From Trichobilharzia szidati (Eukaryota; Platyhelminthes; Trematoda; Strigeidida; Schistosomatidae), in contig OX235271.1 in the NCBI GenBank assembly GCA_944472155.2, positions 93,447,256 through 93,511,255 of the forward strand: 64,000 nucleotides of DNA. The letters are read 5' to 3'. The notes below the pieces were generated by a model. It saw only the letters and a list, made by a program, of their open reading frames with translations, had not been told where the DNA came from and did not search any database. The position numbers and the translations under genes are program-made. Numbering within the stretch: the first letter of the stretch is position 1; each line of letters opens with the position of its first letter. Below are positions 1-10,815 of the stretch, piece by piece.

Positions 1-622
1 TCCATTTTCTCCTACATATTTGTTGAGCGTTCGGTTCTTGGTTAATTTGTTACCAGCAAGAGTTTCTTGTTACTTATTCTTTCTGGCCATTTGATTTTCA
101 GTATGGACGCCAGAGAAGGCAGCTGTTGATAAAAGTCTGCCCTAGCCTTTTGGAAATCATTTTCGTGACAAGCAGTGTACGTTTCTGACCCGTATAGAAC
201 GACCAACTTGATATTGGTGTTAAAAAACTCGAATCTTGTTCCTTATGCTGAGTGTAGAAGATTTCCAAACTGGTTTCAGGTTGATAAAGGCGTATCTTGC
301 CTTTTCAATTCTGACTTTGACATCTCCAACAGTTCCGCCTGTGGTTGAAACCGGGCTTCCTAGATAAGTGAAGGAGGTGACCTCTGTTAAATCTCTCCCG
401 TTGACTGTGATTGGTGCTGATTTGTTGTTGCGTTTCGTTGGTTATTTTCATCACTCCGTCTTCTCTATGTTCACTGCAGTCCTGTATTCGCTGCCAGTCT
501 CTTCAGCCAGTTTGTTGATTTTCGCCCGTAAGTCTTCGAGTTCATGTGACATTAGACATATATCATCTGCGAAATCCAGATCTTCTAGCGTTTTCTCATT
601 GGATCACTGGGTGTCATTAGTT
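1..622 (-). pseudogene. RTE-like LINE reverse transcriptase fragment
   Basis: Read on the minus strand this encodes a piece of an RTE-clade (SR2-like) reverse transcriptase. The catalytic DFADDICLMSHELEDL box is readable with FADD at 574-563. Further along the minus strand come the weak TTGG(T)xxxDVK region and the segment that normally follows YLGS. Several stops and frame changes break it, so it is inactive. The copy runs off the window start, so its 3' end is not seen. It closely resembles the copy at 3580-3985. Family from conserved motifs; no search run. Confidence 0.8.
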
Positions 623-716
623 TCTCTAATTCTCATTGTTATAATCATTCAGTTATATCCCTGAGTCGCAAAATGTACTCATGCATACTTCTGATTGGCT
701 TTCAAACTACTCCTGT
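623..716. repeat. Short repeat also present at the window's right end
   Basis: This stretch, with the motif ctgagtcgcaaaatgta, aligns by eye with 63889-63985 (cttgagtcacaaaatgta) over about 95 bases, with scattered substitutions and the same orientation. It directly abuts the RTE fragment. Its class is unknown. Confidence 0.55.
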
Positions 717-1012
717 GCAAAGCAAAAATGTCATGAGGGATTAGTCTATACTTCAAATCGAACAATATTGTATCACATAATATACCATGGATTGCTATTT
801 TGCTTGAAGACCTTGGATTAAGGAGAAAAATACTGAAATAATAGAGAAGATTTGTAGCTCAGGGGGATAATATAGGATTAGTTGTGTTCTCTGAGCTGGT
901 TGGTTTGAAATAGATAGACAAGCCAGCCAGCGCAGTCACTTCATTCGATATTGTGCAAACCGAAATATCCAACAGAAAAAGAAGATAAATTAATACCATT
1001 TACAAAATAAAC

Positions 1013-1260
1013 TGTATGAAATGTAACAGACATTACATCGGCCAAAGTGGGCGTCCCTTCGAATCAGAATGCAAGAACACAAATTGGCTGTGAAAAGCCA
1101 TGATATATATTCTTTCGTATCAATGCATGTAGATAATTACGGACACCAGTTTGATTGGGATAAAATCAAAATTTTAATTAGAGGAAACACCAAAAGTGCC
1201 AGAGAATTTCTAGAGGCCTGGACTCAAGTGAATCGGCGATTAACAAACATATTATTATAG
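1013..1260 (+). pseudogene. PLE GIY-YIG endonuclease fragment, frameshifted
   Basis: The plus strand reads CMKCNRHYIGQSGRPFES from 1013, then shifts frame near 1066 and continues MQEHKLAVKSHD and later GHQFDWDKIKIL, then a RGNTKSAREFLEAW segment ending at a stop at 1258-1260. The HYIGQSGR block, the EH pair and the xRExLEAW block match the GIY-YIG endonuclease region that ends Penelope-like ORFs. In the family this domain nicks target DNA for insertion. One frameshift and missing upstream RT sequence make it non-functional. Confidence 0.7.
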
Positions 1261-1433
1261 ACCAAATTTACCAACCAATAAGAAAAAAAAACGTGACAAG
1301 AAAGTTCAAATTTGAAGTTAATTAAAAATGATCGATACAGATGTAAATCGAATACCAGTCAAGAAGATGGTTGCCAGGAGACACAATTCTATCATTCATG
1401 GAGAATTTAAATCAGTTCCTTTTATGCTAAAAC

Positions 1434-1477
1434 TTGCGCTGAAGATGTTGTCCAGAAAGATGACGAAAGCTTCGCAG
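1434..1477 (+). ncRNA. Hammerhead ribozyme-like motif in PLE-G
   Basis: CTGAAGA at 1439-1445 is followed by a possible stem II (GTTGTC at 1447-1452 pairing with GATGAC at 1459-1464, two G-U pairs), then GAA at 1465-1467, a short self-complementary stem III (AGCT) and CGCAG, which pairs with TTGCG upstream as stem I. One extra T sits between the core and stem II. The layout fits a type I hammerhead and the PLE context supports it, but the extra base and very short stem III leave activity uncertain. Confidence 0.45.
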
Positions 1478-1619
1478 TTAAACCAACCGGCTCAGAGAAC
1501 ACAACTAATTCCAAAAGAAAAATATTATGTAGTCGGCTGTACATTGTACAAACATTTTGTCCCGAATAAAGCTATTATTATTACTGTTTAACATAAACAA
1601 AGTCTGATGACTAGCAAAT

Positions 1620-1964
1620 ATTAATATTAATTTCCAGTGGGAAAACTATTTGCAATCTGAAGAAAGTATGATGTTTTACGTTTTTCCATCAACACATAAA
1701 GGCATGTTAGTTTCTAAGATTATTCAGTTGATGTAAATTTGAGAGTGGGCCGCTCGTTAAACCTCACTTATAAATGCATGAAGAATAATCCTATTTACAC
1801 TTTTCGTACAAAAAATTATTAAGTTACACAGTACTTATTGTGTTTCAATGGCATACTCTAGTAAATATAATCATTAACTTCGAAAACAGCGTTTGTAAAC
1901 TTCACAACGTTTACATCCTTTGTTAATTCATGAAATATTTAACAACTGCTTTTGATTACAAGAT
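1620..1964. other. AT-rich stretch, nothing recognised
   Basis: No open frame, RNA gene or repeat is seen. Confidence 0.6.
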
Positions 1965-2150
1965 GTGCGTCGGTAGCACAGTGGTTAGGACTCTCGCCGA
2001 CCATGCACATGGTCCGAGGTTCGATCCCCTGCCGACGCACACCCGATATCTATGGTCGGCCTGCAAAATTTGGGCTACCGATATCCATGCTGAAAATGCC
2101 ATACTTGTACTGAAACTACAGTGTGGCATCAAGCTGTAATCAAAAATATT
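1965..2150 (+). mobile_element. tRNA-like SINE, family C
   Basis: The first 76 bases (1965-2040) fold as a tRNA. GTGCGTCG pairs with CGACGCAC as acceptor stem. There is an A box-like region near GTGGTTAGGAC, an arm ACCAT/ATGGT, and a B box GAGGTTCGATCCCC. The body contains ctgcaaaatttgggctac and ends in a poly-A-like run. A second copy lies inverted at 17428-17604. The long non-tRNA body and poly-A end show a SINE rather than a tRNA gene. Confidence 0.7.
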
Positions 2151-3579
2151 AAAAAAAAATATAAAATGTTAAAACATTCCTTTAAGATTAGATGTGACGG
2201 AATTATATTCGTAGTTCAGTCAATTAGTCTAAATGATGTTGGTTACGCACAACTGATTAGCTAACATACTGAAAATACCTTTCCCCCTCATGTTTATTTC
2301 TATCGCCTGTCAGTATGATGATACAGATTACCGTTCTGATTGTATTACCACACACAATGGGCACCTCTAGATAACGAGTCCTAAAAATACTATGCTATTG
2401 AGTTTTGTAGGACGTGTCCTTCAAAACTTTTGCTATACACATTCAATTGTTTTTAAACAGTATATAGTTTTTATTCCTTAATAAATTAGTTTATTTTATT
2501 TATGAAGTTATTGAAATCTATTAACTAAGCTGTTCAGTGTATTCATCAGTCTAGTTTATCGAATATGATGATACTTTTCAAACGTTGTATGAAAACTGAT
2601 GACTTAGACACACAAAGAATTATTTTCCATGCCTCAAAGTGCTGAAAAATAAAAGATTTGGCTTGACAAGGTTTCAAATGACTTAAAATTTATTCTTACA
2701 GAAATAAGCATTAAAGCACATGTTCTCTCTTGTCACCAATATTCCTCAGTGAGCAATTAATGACTGTTTAACTATTGTAATCTAGAATAAGTGGTGGCGC
2801 TAAGATAATAGGGAATTGACAGCATAACACTGAAGACCTGTAGCAAGAAGTTTTTCATCGATAAGCCGAATAAAAAGGCACGAAGGCTCTTTTATTGAAC
2901 TGCCTAACGTATACGCATAGGTTCTATCTTCATGTGTCTATATGTACAAAATATTTCTTTGTAGGATTTATAGCAGATTTTTATGGGCTTAAATGAAGTA
3001 CAAACCTTCCACTACCTTAATAAGAATACGGAGAGAGAAAGAAACTGTATCCTTAGGAAAATGAAAATTCAATGTGAATCTAAACAAGACACAAGATTTT
3101 TCTTGAAAGTGTTTTTTTTGATTTCTATTTCATAATCAAGGTCACTCCCCACGCCTTTGAATTGTTTTTCTTTGTATCTTTTTGTTTTCTTGTTGCACAT
3201 GTGAAACACTAAAATTGTACTAAAGCTGAAACAAGCGTTTTTATGTGACTCTGTTTTTCTCTCAAGTGGTATCGTTTTATTTATCTATTCGTTGTTCCAT
3301 TCCACTACCGACTGAGTAGGTACATATTTTTAACTTTGTACATCATAAGTGCTTGTAATATGATAGGAGTTTAGCTAAATTGATACATTCGTCATTACTG
3401 CATCTGTTTCACGTATACATATGTGTTTACTGAATTTCATTTTGCTGCATACTATTCTATAATGTGTTCGATTTTAGTATACGACCAAGAATATGTTGCA
3501 TTTACATTAGCGTGGAAATGATTAGTTCTTTGATATGCTAATCAGTTTTCTAAAATTAGATATTTGGGCGATAGCCTAC
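2151..3579. other. AT-rich stretch, nothing recognised
   Basis: No coding signal, SINE box or LINE motif is seen; only homopolymer runs such as the T run near 3114. Confidence 0.6.
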
Positions 3580-3985
3580 ATTGCGGGCGATGTCATTTGA
3601 TGGTATCCTCATTGTATAGCTGGTCCATCTCCACTTTCTCCTACATATTTACTGAGCATTCGGTTCTTGGTTAATTTGTAACCAGCAAGAGTTTCTTGTT
3701 ACTTATTCTTTCTGGCCATTTGATTTTCAGTATGGAGTCAGCGAAGGAGACAGCTGTTGATGAAAGTCTACCCTAGCCTTTTGAAAATCTTTTTCGTGAC
3801 ACGCAGTGTACGTTTCTGACCCGTACAGAACGACCAACTTGATATTGGTGTTGTAAACTCGAATCTTGTTCCTTATGCTGAGTGTAGAAGATTTCCAGGT
3901 TTCAGACTGATAAAGGCGTATCTCGCCTTTCCAATTCTGACTTTGACATCTCCAACAGTTCCGCCTGTGGTTGAAACCATGCTAG
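3580..3985 (-). pseudogene. RTE-like LINE 3' ORF fragment
   Basis: Minus-strand C-terminal reverse transcriptase sequence, collinear with 1-360: the regions for TTGGTVGDVKVRI and for the YGSETY/WP(E)R blocks can be read, with frame breaks. It ends abruptly near 3985 at unrelated DNA. It shares many exact words with the copy at the window start (gtttcttgttacttattc), so both come from one subfamily. Confidence 0.75.
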
Positions 3986-4189
3986 CATAAAATGGTTTAA
4001 GTCTGTGACCTTGTATAAAATTAAATCTAATTAAACCACATTGTTGTGGAGTTCTCACACTGACTCCCAGAAGAAGTGGTGTCTGCAACCTCAAATGATT
4101 CATTCAAGAAGGGCTTGAACAATCACAGAAATCTACTAGTAAAGGATTAACATAGGCTCCAAGCGTTCTATTGTCAACCAACAAATCTG

Positions 4190-4602
4190 AATCTTGGGAG
4201 TACTGGACAGCTGTTTCGTACCAGTTTGGAACCCTTCAGCAGTACGCACCCACTAAAGGGGTTCGAACCCTGGCTAGAAGGTTAGCGAGCTCGTGAACCA
4301 TTAAGCTACCGGCGTCCGATCCAATGGCCAGCCCGTGAATTCCAACTTCTGCCAATTCACGACATAGCGCAACCGCTAGCCAATGTCTTCGGCGAGTATT
4401 TGTCCTCACACCCGACCTGCTGCACCCTACTGGTCACGACTTCCCACTAGAACCCCTGATAACTACCTACCTGAATAGGGCCAGTCGCCAGTGAGCATCT
4501 CATCGATATTCTAGCACTGGTTTGTAGGGATTGGATTGATTAGTTACAGTATTTCATCATGAGCTGACGTACCATTGGAAAACCTGGGAGTACTGTACAG
4601 CT
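4190..4602 (-). mobile_element. Thr-HHR SINE with tail-body layout
   Basis: A minus-strand copy of the tRNA-Thr-like hammerhead SINE. On the minus strand, a tail unit (4602 to 4515, ending in the aatccctacaaacc word) leads directly into a full body (4510-4250) that ends in a hammerhead (4245-4200). The hammerhead has stem I GTACTG/CAGTA(C), GAAA and self-complementary CAGCTG. Its core reads CTGAAGG instead of CTGAAGA and stem II has a mismatch, so activity is unlikely. The tail in front of the body implies a tandem or circular template. Confidence 0.7.
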
Positions 4603-4838
4603 GGGCCATTGGATCGGTTCCCAGTGGCTTAATAGTCTACGAGCTCGCTAGCCTTGTAACCAGAAGATCCTGGGTTCAAACCCTGGTAGTTGCGTACTGA
4701 TGAAGAGTCCCAAAGTGGTAAGAAACAGCTGTCCAGTGCTCCCAGCTGGTTTTCCAATGGTTCTCTAACTGAGGTCAGCTCATAATGAAATTCCGTAGTC
4801 AATCAATCAAATCCCTGCAAACCAATACTTGAAAATCT
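4603..4838 (+). mobile_element. Thr-HHR SINE, plus copy forming a fold-back
   Basis: Plus-strand head with the tRNA-Thr-like region (gccttgtaaccagaagatcc, then B box gggttcaaacc), hammerhead region (4697-4740) and tail ending aatccctgcaaaccaatac. It is inverted relative to 4515-4602, so the tails can pair as a hairpin. The hammerhead is broken: the base equivalent to core C3 is A (ctgatgaagag), and stem II GGAC has become GGTAA. Confidence 0.7.
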
Positions 4839-4857
4839 GAATCTGAAATTTATTTTA

Positions 4858-5458
4858 TTTCAAAACTCTGGTATCACATACTCGACTTATAGTGGTACTG
4901 TTTCAGTGGAAGAATTCAGTATTTTTAAAATTACTTATAGAAGTGTACATGAACAAGAGATGGGAAACATTTCACCACACTCTTCTTCTTTCCCAAAAAA
5001 ACGATGGGGATATTCAGTCAATTAATGACATGAGAATACACTTAGTATTAAATTCATCAATATTTCAATGCCAGAAACCATCAAAATTGACTCTTCATTG
5101 TGAAAATGAGAAAACGTTTTGTAGTAGTCATTCGGTATCTACAGAAACCGCTGGAAAATGATTACTGTGTTGTCCAGTTGGGAATTATTCATCTTCATCT
5201 AAACAGATGGCACTAATTATTCATTGTGATTCAGGGACTGGCAAATGTAAATCACGTAGGTTTTCTTCTATGGAGATTTCTGTTAACCTTAGCACGAATT
5301 GTTTACGTTTGCATTCCCTTTCTCGTAAGAAATACGTGATTAAGTCTCATACTGCAGAAATTCAGAAGAATTTAGTTTTAGGTACATTAGGACGGCTAAA
5401 TCAACAAAGGAAATCGAAATTTCGGTATTTTTATCCAAAATTTCGACTTTTATAAATC
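4858..5458 (+). pseudogene. Unidentified broken coding stretch
   Basis: Reading one frame from about 4862 gives YSGTVSVEEFSIFKITYRSV and then SSSFPK up to a run of seven A near 4996. After a shift at that run, another frame stays open to 5455 with one TGA at 5159-5161. The second part contains SLSRKKYVIKSHTAEIQ and GRLNQQRKSKFRYF and is rich in Ser, Lys and Arg. The total is about 200 codons with one frameshift and one stop, which is long for this AT-rich DNA. I do not recognise a family. It may be a decayed exon, a processed pseudogene, an unknown transposon ORF, or chance. Confidence 0.3.
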
Positions 5459-5689
5459 TTTTTGTTCAAGCTTCGAAAATCCTATGGATGTGAAAAATTT
5501 GTCAAGGTTAAACAGTAAGTCCAAATATGTCTTTTTTAAATTCAACAGATATACCACCACAATGTACTAAGTGTAAAACCAGTAACTGATTATCACATGC
5601 AAAGATATGGCATCGCAGAAATAATGTTGCCAGTATGATCAGTCTTAAAATATTCAGATCATCGACTAGAAAAACGCGTATTATATTAT

Positions 5690-6240
5690 TATTGTTTCCT
5701 TTAATTCCTAGATGATTATAGGGCTTCAGCCGTGCGTCTCCATTGCGTTCTGTTCTCTGCTAGAGTCTTCACCTGGCTCCAAGTCTGCCCACACGTTTTC
5801 ATCTCCTCTTCACATGACCTCCTCCAAGTCACCCTCTCACTGACGACCAACTCTCCGCTTGTCACATTCGGGTTCCACTCGAGCGATGGCCTGGAGTGTG
5901 ATGTCACTTGATGGTTTCCTCAGAGTATGGCCAATCCATCTCTATTTCTTCCTGCCTATTTGTTTCACAATTGGTTCCTGCTGGGTTGGTTCGCTCCCAG
6001 AGGTCCCTGTTGCTGATCCTTTTTGGCCATGTGATCTTGAGTATTGAGCGAAGACAACTGTTAATGAAAGTCTGTAGTTTGTTTGAGATGCTCTTTATGA
6101 CGCGCAGTGCAAGTCTCTGATCCGTATAGTAGCACTGACTGACTTCCCATTGGAGTTGAAAATCCGGATCTTATTTTTGATGCTGAGTGCTGTTGACCTC
6201 CACACACACTTGAGAGTAGTGAAAGCTTTTCTTGCACTTT
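5690..6240 (-). pseudogene. RTE-like LINE 3' end
   Basis: A minus-strand LINE 3' end. The element terminus (tttaattcctag...gggcttcag, 5698-5726) leads into coding sequence with VTWRRSCEEEMK, then GSETC-like and RIRS... segments. It has several frame breaks and ends near 6240. It is nearly word-for-word the same as 59985-60520 (for example gagatgctctttatgacgcg in both), so these belong to the youngest-looking subfamily here. Confidence 0.8.
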
Positions 6241-6297
6241 TGCACTTGCACGCGTGCTTCATCACTATTAGATTTAGATAAGCAAATATCAGTCAGT

Positions 6298-6531
6298 GCA
6301 TCAGTGGCCCAGCGGTAGAATGCTCGCCAACCACGCATGTGGTCCAGGGTTCGAGCTCCGGCCGAAGCGCTCCTTTACCTCTCTAAGCTTGTAATAAGAC
6401 TGGCAAAGAGGGAAGGTTGGGCATGAGGCTAGCAACGCCATCCCGTAAAAATAAATATCACTTCTACCGAAACTTCAAAGCCCTATGCCCCACTGGGAAC
6501 GTAAAGGAATATAATAAAATAATAATTATAG
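6298..6531 (+). mobile_element. tRNA-Gly-derived SINE
   Basis: The 5' head reads like tRNA-Gly(GCC): GGCCCAGCGGTAGAATGCTC (A box region, from 6307) and GGTTCGAGCTC (B box, 6348-6358). The body has gaggctagcaacgcc and ctaccgaaacttcaaag. The end reads gccccactgggaacgtaaag plus an AT-rich tail, which resembles the RTE LINE 3' terminus in this window. The best-preserved copies of the family are this one and 55709-55940. Confidence 0.85.
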
Positions 6532-7884
6532 TTTTTAATTATTTTTTGTTGTTGAAGTGCTTTAGACTTCAAAAAATAACTTGGCATTTCTCCGCTTAGA
6601 TTTTCTGCTCTACTACTATACGTCTTGATAACAAAAACTTATACTTTCGTGTAGTGTGAATTATGAAACATACTCTCGCCTTACAATTACTGGATTTATT
6701 AAAGAAGAATTAAACTTATTTAGAGCATTATATCAAGCAATGATAATGTCAGGCAGAGTACCATGTAAAGCAGATTTATTCACTGGTAAAATTCTCACAC
6801 TACAGTGATTTTGATGAGTAAAACATAGGTCAAATTTTATTCACAGTTACTTACTTGCACTCATAGGAAAAGGAAAGTGCGAAAGTTTTAACAGTCTTTT
6901 AACGATGAAAACAAAAGTTATTGATGTGGTATAGAAGATATTGCGTGGAGGACAACTATTTGAGGTAATCCACACACACAATCTGTTGTTTGGTTATACT
7001 TTTAATCACCAGACCTGTTGATATATTGGGCACTATTGGTGTATTGAAGGTATGACAACAGCTTGAGTTACATTTACTGGCAAGCAATGTTTCATAACAC
7101 ACCTTTTAACTAGCTATAAAAGTCTTCAGGTATCTCGTGCATTTCGGCCTAGAAGTTTGCTGTTTTGTTATTATTTAAAAATCTCATGCACCAATCTAGA
7201 TAACCTGAGAGTATTAGTGGCTTTTCCTTACTTCAATGAAAATAACATAGTGATATAAGGACAATTTAAGTTAAAATAAGTTTCAACTATAAAAATTAGT
7301 GACATTTTCACCATGCTCATTTGGTTTGCCTTCTCTGTCTAATGTTCAATGTCTGACGTCACCTTTGATTATCATGGACTTCCAGAATATATAAGCAATC
7401 CACTGTCCAGCAGTATAAAAATGTCAATACCTCCTCAATTAAATTGTCACGTTTCACCTGAGCTATAAATTGTCTCCATTACAGCGACATTTTGACATAA
7501 TAGTCGCAGTAATTTGATGCTGTTTGTCCTACGCTTTGTGATCTTTGTGAGTGGGAGGAGTTTCTCATGTGGGTTAAAAAAGAGAATAAGTATTCCAGAA
7601 TATGCATGACCATATTTGATAAAATTGCTCACTTTTTTAACGTTTTATACAGATACTGAATTCTTCTGCACCTGTGTAAACTCAACTATTGTTTTAATAG
7701 TATTTTGACATTAAGAATCGAAATTATTGTTGTTCCAGTACTTATGATTCTTAAGATTTCAGACAAATCTTCAAAAATCCCTGTGTGAGGCTGTGACCGA
7801 CGACTTTGAAATCGATCAATTTGTGTGTCCCTTACTCCTTCCACCTCATTTTCTGAAACAAAAAGAATGTAGGGTTTTGTGGCT
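6532..7884. other. AT-rich stretch, nothing recognised
   Basis: Only short chance frames. No repeat that I can match elsewhere in the window. Confidence 0.55.
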
Positions 7885-8195
7885 GACTGACTTCAGCTAA
7901 TGAACCATTAAAAACCAAGGAGAACTGGAAAGATATTTTGTCATTCTTTGGGACTCTTTAGCAGAACACACATCCATAACCCCACAAGGGATAGAACTCA
8001 GAACTTTCAGGTTAAAGAGAGCTTTCGTTGACTATTCAAACAGTGAGACGAAATCCAGTGACCCATCAATTCTACCACCTATGAATTCACGATCTTTAGT
8101 GCGACCACATCCCGATGTCTTTGGTGAGTATCTACCATTCCACTCAACTTGATGGACTCCTCTGATCACGAATTCCCACTAGATCTTGCCTACGA
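7885..8195 (-). mobile_element. Degenerate Thr-HHR SINE
   Basis: The order of landmarks fits a minus-strand copy: cttcagctaatgaaccatt (tail), tttgtcattctttgggactc (hammerhead region), a damaged B box, tatgaattcacgatc and agtgcgaccac (body), and tcacgaattcccactag. Divergence is high, with no intact hammerhead core. Confidence 0.55.
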
Positions 8196-9685
8196 TCTGT
8201 TCGTGATGAAAATAAGATTATTTTTCAAGAAAATAAACTAAGATACCATGTGATGTAATATAATAACCAGAATAACGTCTTCAAGTTTAACCAATAGTGC
8301 TAATGCGTATTTTTCACTAATGCCTCTTCATCTGAATGCACCAAGAAATATATATACACTAATTCATTCTGCTAAAATCTTATATAATAAATATTGTTGT
8401 TTAATATAAAATATTTGACTTCATAATAAATATTTTCTCTAGGCATGTTCCTATTTTCTTTCTTAATGAAGCCCACCATAATTACTTTTCTTTCCATTTA
8501 CAAATTATGTCAAGGTTTTCTTTATGTTCAAGCGATAATGGTTCATAATCCATTCATTGTAATTCTATTTATTGCATTCAACTATCTAATTGTCATTGAG
8601 AGAATAGAAAAGTAGGACAAAAAAGTATTCTGTAATAGATAGTAAGATTATGACGAAGTAATAAATTAAATGCGCGTAAGCTACAGTTAGTCTATGGAAA
8701 AAGAAACACTTTCACACTCCCACACGCATTTAGCCGAACAAACAAACAAACAGTCAAAAGAATACAAAAATCACAGAGTGGAGCGTAATTATTTTCCGTA
8801 ATATTTACATTTCTATGTAATTTGTCCGGGCAGGAGATTTTGTTTAACTTCGAAGTATTGGTCTGTAGTAATGCTGTGTGCAGTTGAATAATATAAAGCT
8901 ACGCATAGAAAGAAAGAATATACTAAGATAAAAGCTAATTGCAAATTGTGGTTAATTGACCTAAGTTGTATTACCGAAGAATATGTATATTGGTGACATA
9001 AAACGTTTTTATACAGTTCCCGCAACACTGATAATGAATAAGCAAAGTTGTGTTGGTCTACAGGAGTTAAAATTAATATAAATGGTAGGGCATAGATGCT
9101 TTCACAATATGAGATATTATCTCCATTATTGTTCGGTAGCCTTTCATGAATCCTGTAAAATCGTTGTCATCTTTTTTAATGTTAATTTTACTTTTCTACT
9201 ACATTTCTAAATACTATGCTAAGAAAATGAAGTAGGTGCTATGCCCCTTTAACATCCTACCACATTTTGAAGCACATGGTCATGTAACAAGATGACAATG
9301 TGACTTCTTTGATTCGGACGCTTTAACTGTCAAATGTTAGACAGCTTTTGGAGTGATTATTCGATATTTCACTCAGAAAATCATCACTTTTAATAGTAAT
9401 TTTCTCCCCTCTGTTGAAAGAAGGTAAAGTCCATTTAAATAGAAGCTATTTGCTATTGATATTACAAACAAGATGTTGAGCTGGTGTTAACCTGTGAGAA
9501 TTACACAAGGTATAGTGCTCAGTTATTCTCTTGTTCCGCGTTGTTTGTAGGTGTGAAGCACTGGATAATTGTAACCTTCCTTCCTTCCTTTTGAGTTGAA
9601 TCTTGCTGTCATGATCCTGGATGAAACTGATTCCCACTGCACTAGAGCTTTGACTGCTGTTGGTGACATCATGATAGCCACTCCC
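8196..9685. other. AT-rich stretch with one weak candidate exon
   Basis: Apart from the minus-strand candidate exon at 8934-8813, nothing is recognised. Confidence 0.5.
8813..8934 (-). CDS. Candidate membrane/terminal exon of the BAMBI-like gene
   Basis: A minus-strand open frame with a hydrophobic run FILVYSFFLCVALYY followed by a polar tail ending PGQIT and a TAG stop at 8815-8813. Two AG acceptors 12 bases apart (exon starts 8934 or 8922) both keep frame with the exon that ends at 13189 (phase 1). If used, it would supply a short transmembrane helix and a cytoplasmic tail of about 24 residues after the ectodomain. The helix is short, the tail does not resemble the BAMBI tail, and the intron would be about 4.3 kb and full of repeats. 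This is a guess from phase and position only. Confidence 0.18.
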
Positions 9686-9689
9686 TCAG

Positions 9690-9970
9690 TGTGTGCTTAT
9701 GGTTGTCGTTGCTCAGCAAATATACAAAAGAAAGTGGGGATGGATCGGGCATACGTTGAGGAGGCGGTCGAATGACATTGCGCGCCAGGCCATTACTCGA
9801 GTGGAGTCGTCGTCTAGGGTGACATGGAGGAGATCGTGCGAGGAGGAGATGAGAGATTATGGACAGTCGTGGACCCAGATGAAGAGGACAGTAGAAAATT
9901 GAACAAATTGGAGATGTGCTGTTGTCCCACTCGGAACCCAAGGGAATAATGATAATAAAATAATTATTAC
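9690..9970 (+). pseudogene. RTE-like LINE 3' end
   Basis: A plus-strand copy encoding [20 protein letters not shown] and VTWRRSCEEEMRDYGQSWTQ, the standard end of the RTE ORF. It stops near the element terminus tcggaacccaagggaataat, which is followed by an AT-rich tail. The frame is open for about 69 codons, the better-preserved type of fragment here, but it is strongly 5'-truncated. Confidence 0.85.
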
Positions 9971-9974
9971 AATA

Positions 9975-10400
9975 ATAGTGCTCAATTGTAAGCTATAAAA
10001 CACTTTTGTTCTCCTCGTGCGGAAGTTATCGTGATATTGATGTCTAGTTTAACAGTAACACTTTGCCAAGCATAATTTAGCCATGGGAACTATATAGTTC
10101 AGTTATCGGTCATTCAGGCTGCAAAATTCTTTCATTTATAACGTGTATATACTTTTTACTTGTCCTGTAGAACTGTGCTTATCTGGATGATTTTTAATCA
10201 CCAGGTGGCGTTTACCCATTTACTCTGGCCTTAAAAACTGGATAAACTGTTAAACATAACAAATTACTAACAGCCTTATGTACTTTGTAACAAATAACTG
10301 AGTTGCACTATTCTCATCATTATTTATATATTACTTAATGATAGTTTAAGTAAGCGCTACCTTGTCTTTATAATTCTATGGTATTACATTTAAAATCTTA
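9975..10400. other. AT-rich stretch, nothing recognised
   Basis: No feature seen. Confidence 0.55.
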
Positions 10401-10403
10401 TTC

Positions 10404-10588
10404 AGGTGTTGGCTTGTAGGGATTTGACTGGTTACAGGATTTCACCATGAGGTAATATCGGTTAGTGAACCACTGAAACCTTGGTGTTCTGCTGAAGAGT
10501 CCCAAACTAGGACAAAACACATATCCAGTACTTCCAGGTTTTCCAGCGGTCCTCTAAACGATCTCAGCTCATGATGAAATGCTAAAAT
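10404..10588. mobile_element. Fold-back of two Thr-HHR SINE tails
   Basis: A minus-strand tail (10404-10475: cttgtagggatttgactgg, then ttagtgaaccactg) is joined directly to a plus-strand hammerhead and tail (10478-10585, ending cagctcatgatgaaatg). The tRNA-like body is missing from both. The plus hammerhead keeps CTGAAGAGTCC and GGAC, but the catalytic GAA has become AAA, so it should be inactive. Confidence 0.7.
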
Positions 10589-10591
10589 TTT

Positions 10592-10815
10592 ATTCCTTAG
10601 CATTTCTGAGTAGACCATAGGGCTTCAGATGTAAGCTTTGAATTTCCTGTAACAGGGGTGTATCTTTTTACGTGGGGAAGTTGCTAGCTTCACGCACAAC
10701 CTTATCACTTTACCGGCGTTACTACCGATTAAGAGAGATTTAGGATTGCGTCGGCCAAGAATCGACCCTCGGACCACGCGCGTAGGTGGAGAACTTTCTA
10801 TCATTGAACCACTGA
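10592..10815 (-). mobile_element. tRNA-Gly-derived SINE
   Basis: Minus-strand copy: 3' end at attccttagcatttctgagt, middle with gttgctagcttcacgc, and a damaged tRNA-Gly-like head with B box equivalent gaatcgaccctc near 10765. It lies directly against the fold-back at 10404-10588. Confidence 0.75.

Larger units (their letters stand above)
877..1510 (+). mobile_element. Penelope-like element remnant with inverted ends (PLE-G)
   Basis: A decayed Penelope-like element. It is bounded by an inverted repeat of about 30 bases: 877-907 (gttgtgttctctgagc) matches the reverse complement of 1480-1510 (gctcagagaacacaac). Between them lie a GIY-YIG endonuclease segment (1013-1260) and a hammerhead-like motif (1434-1477). 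Inverted terminal repeats and hammerheads are known for PLEs. No reverse transcriptase domain is present, so the copy is truncated. It belongs to a different subfamily from the elements at 22.9 and 30 kb. Confidence 0.6.

Noticed and set aside
1965..2040. Possible true tRNA gene
   Set aside because: The cloverleaf is good, but it is followed by a body shared with 17428-17604 and a poly-A-like end, so it is a SINE head.
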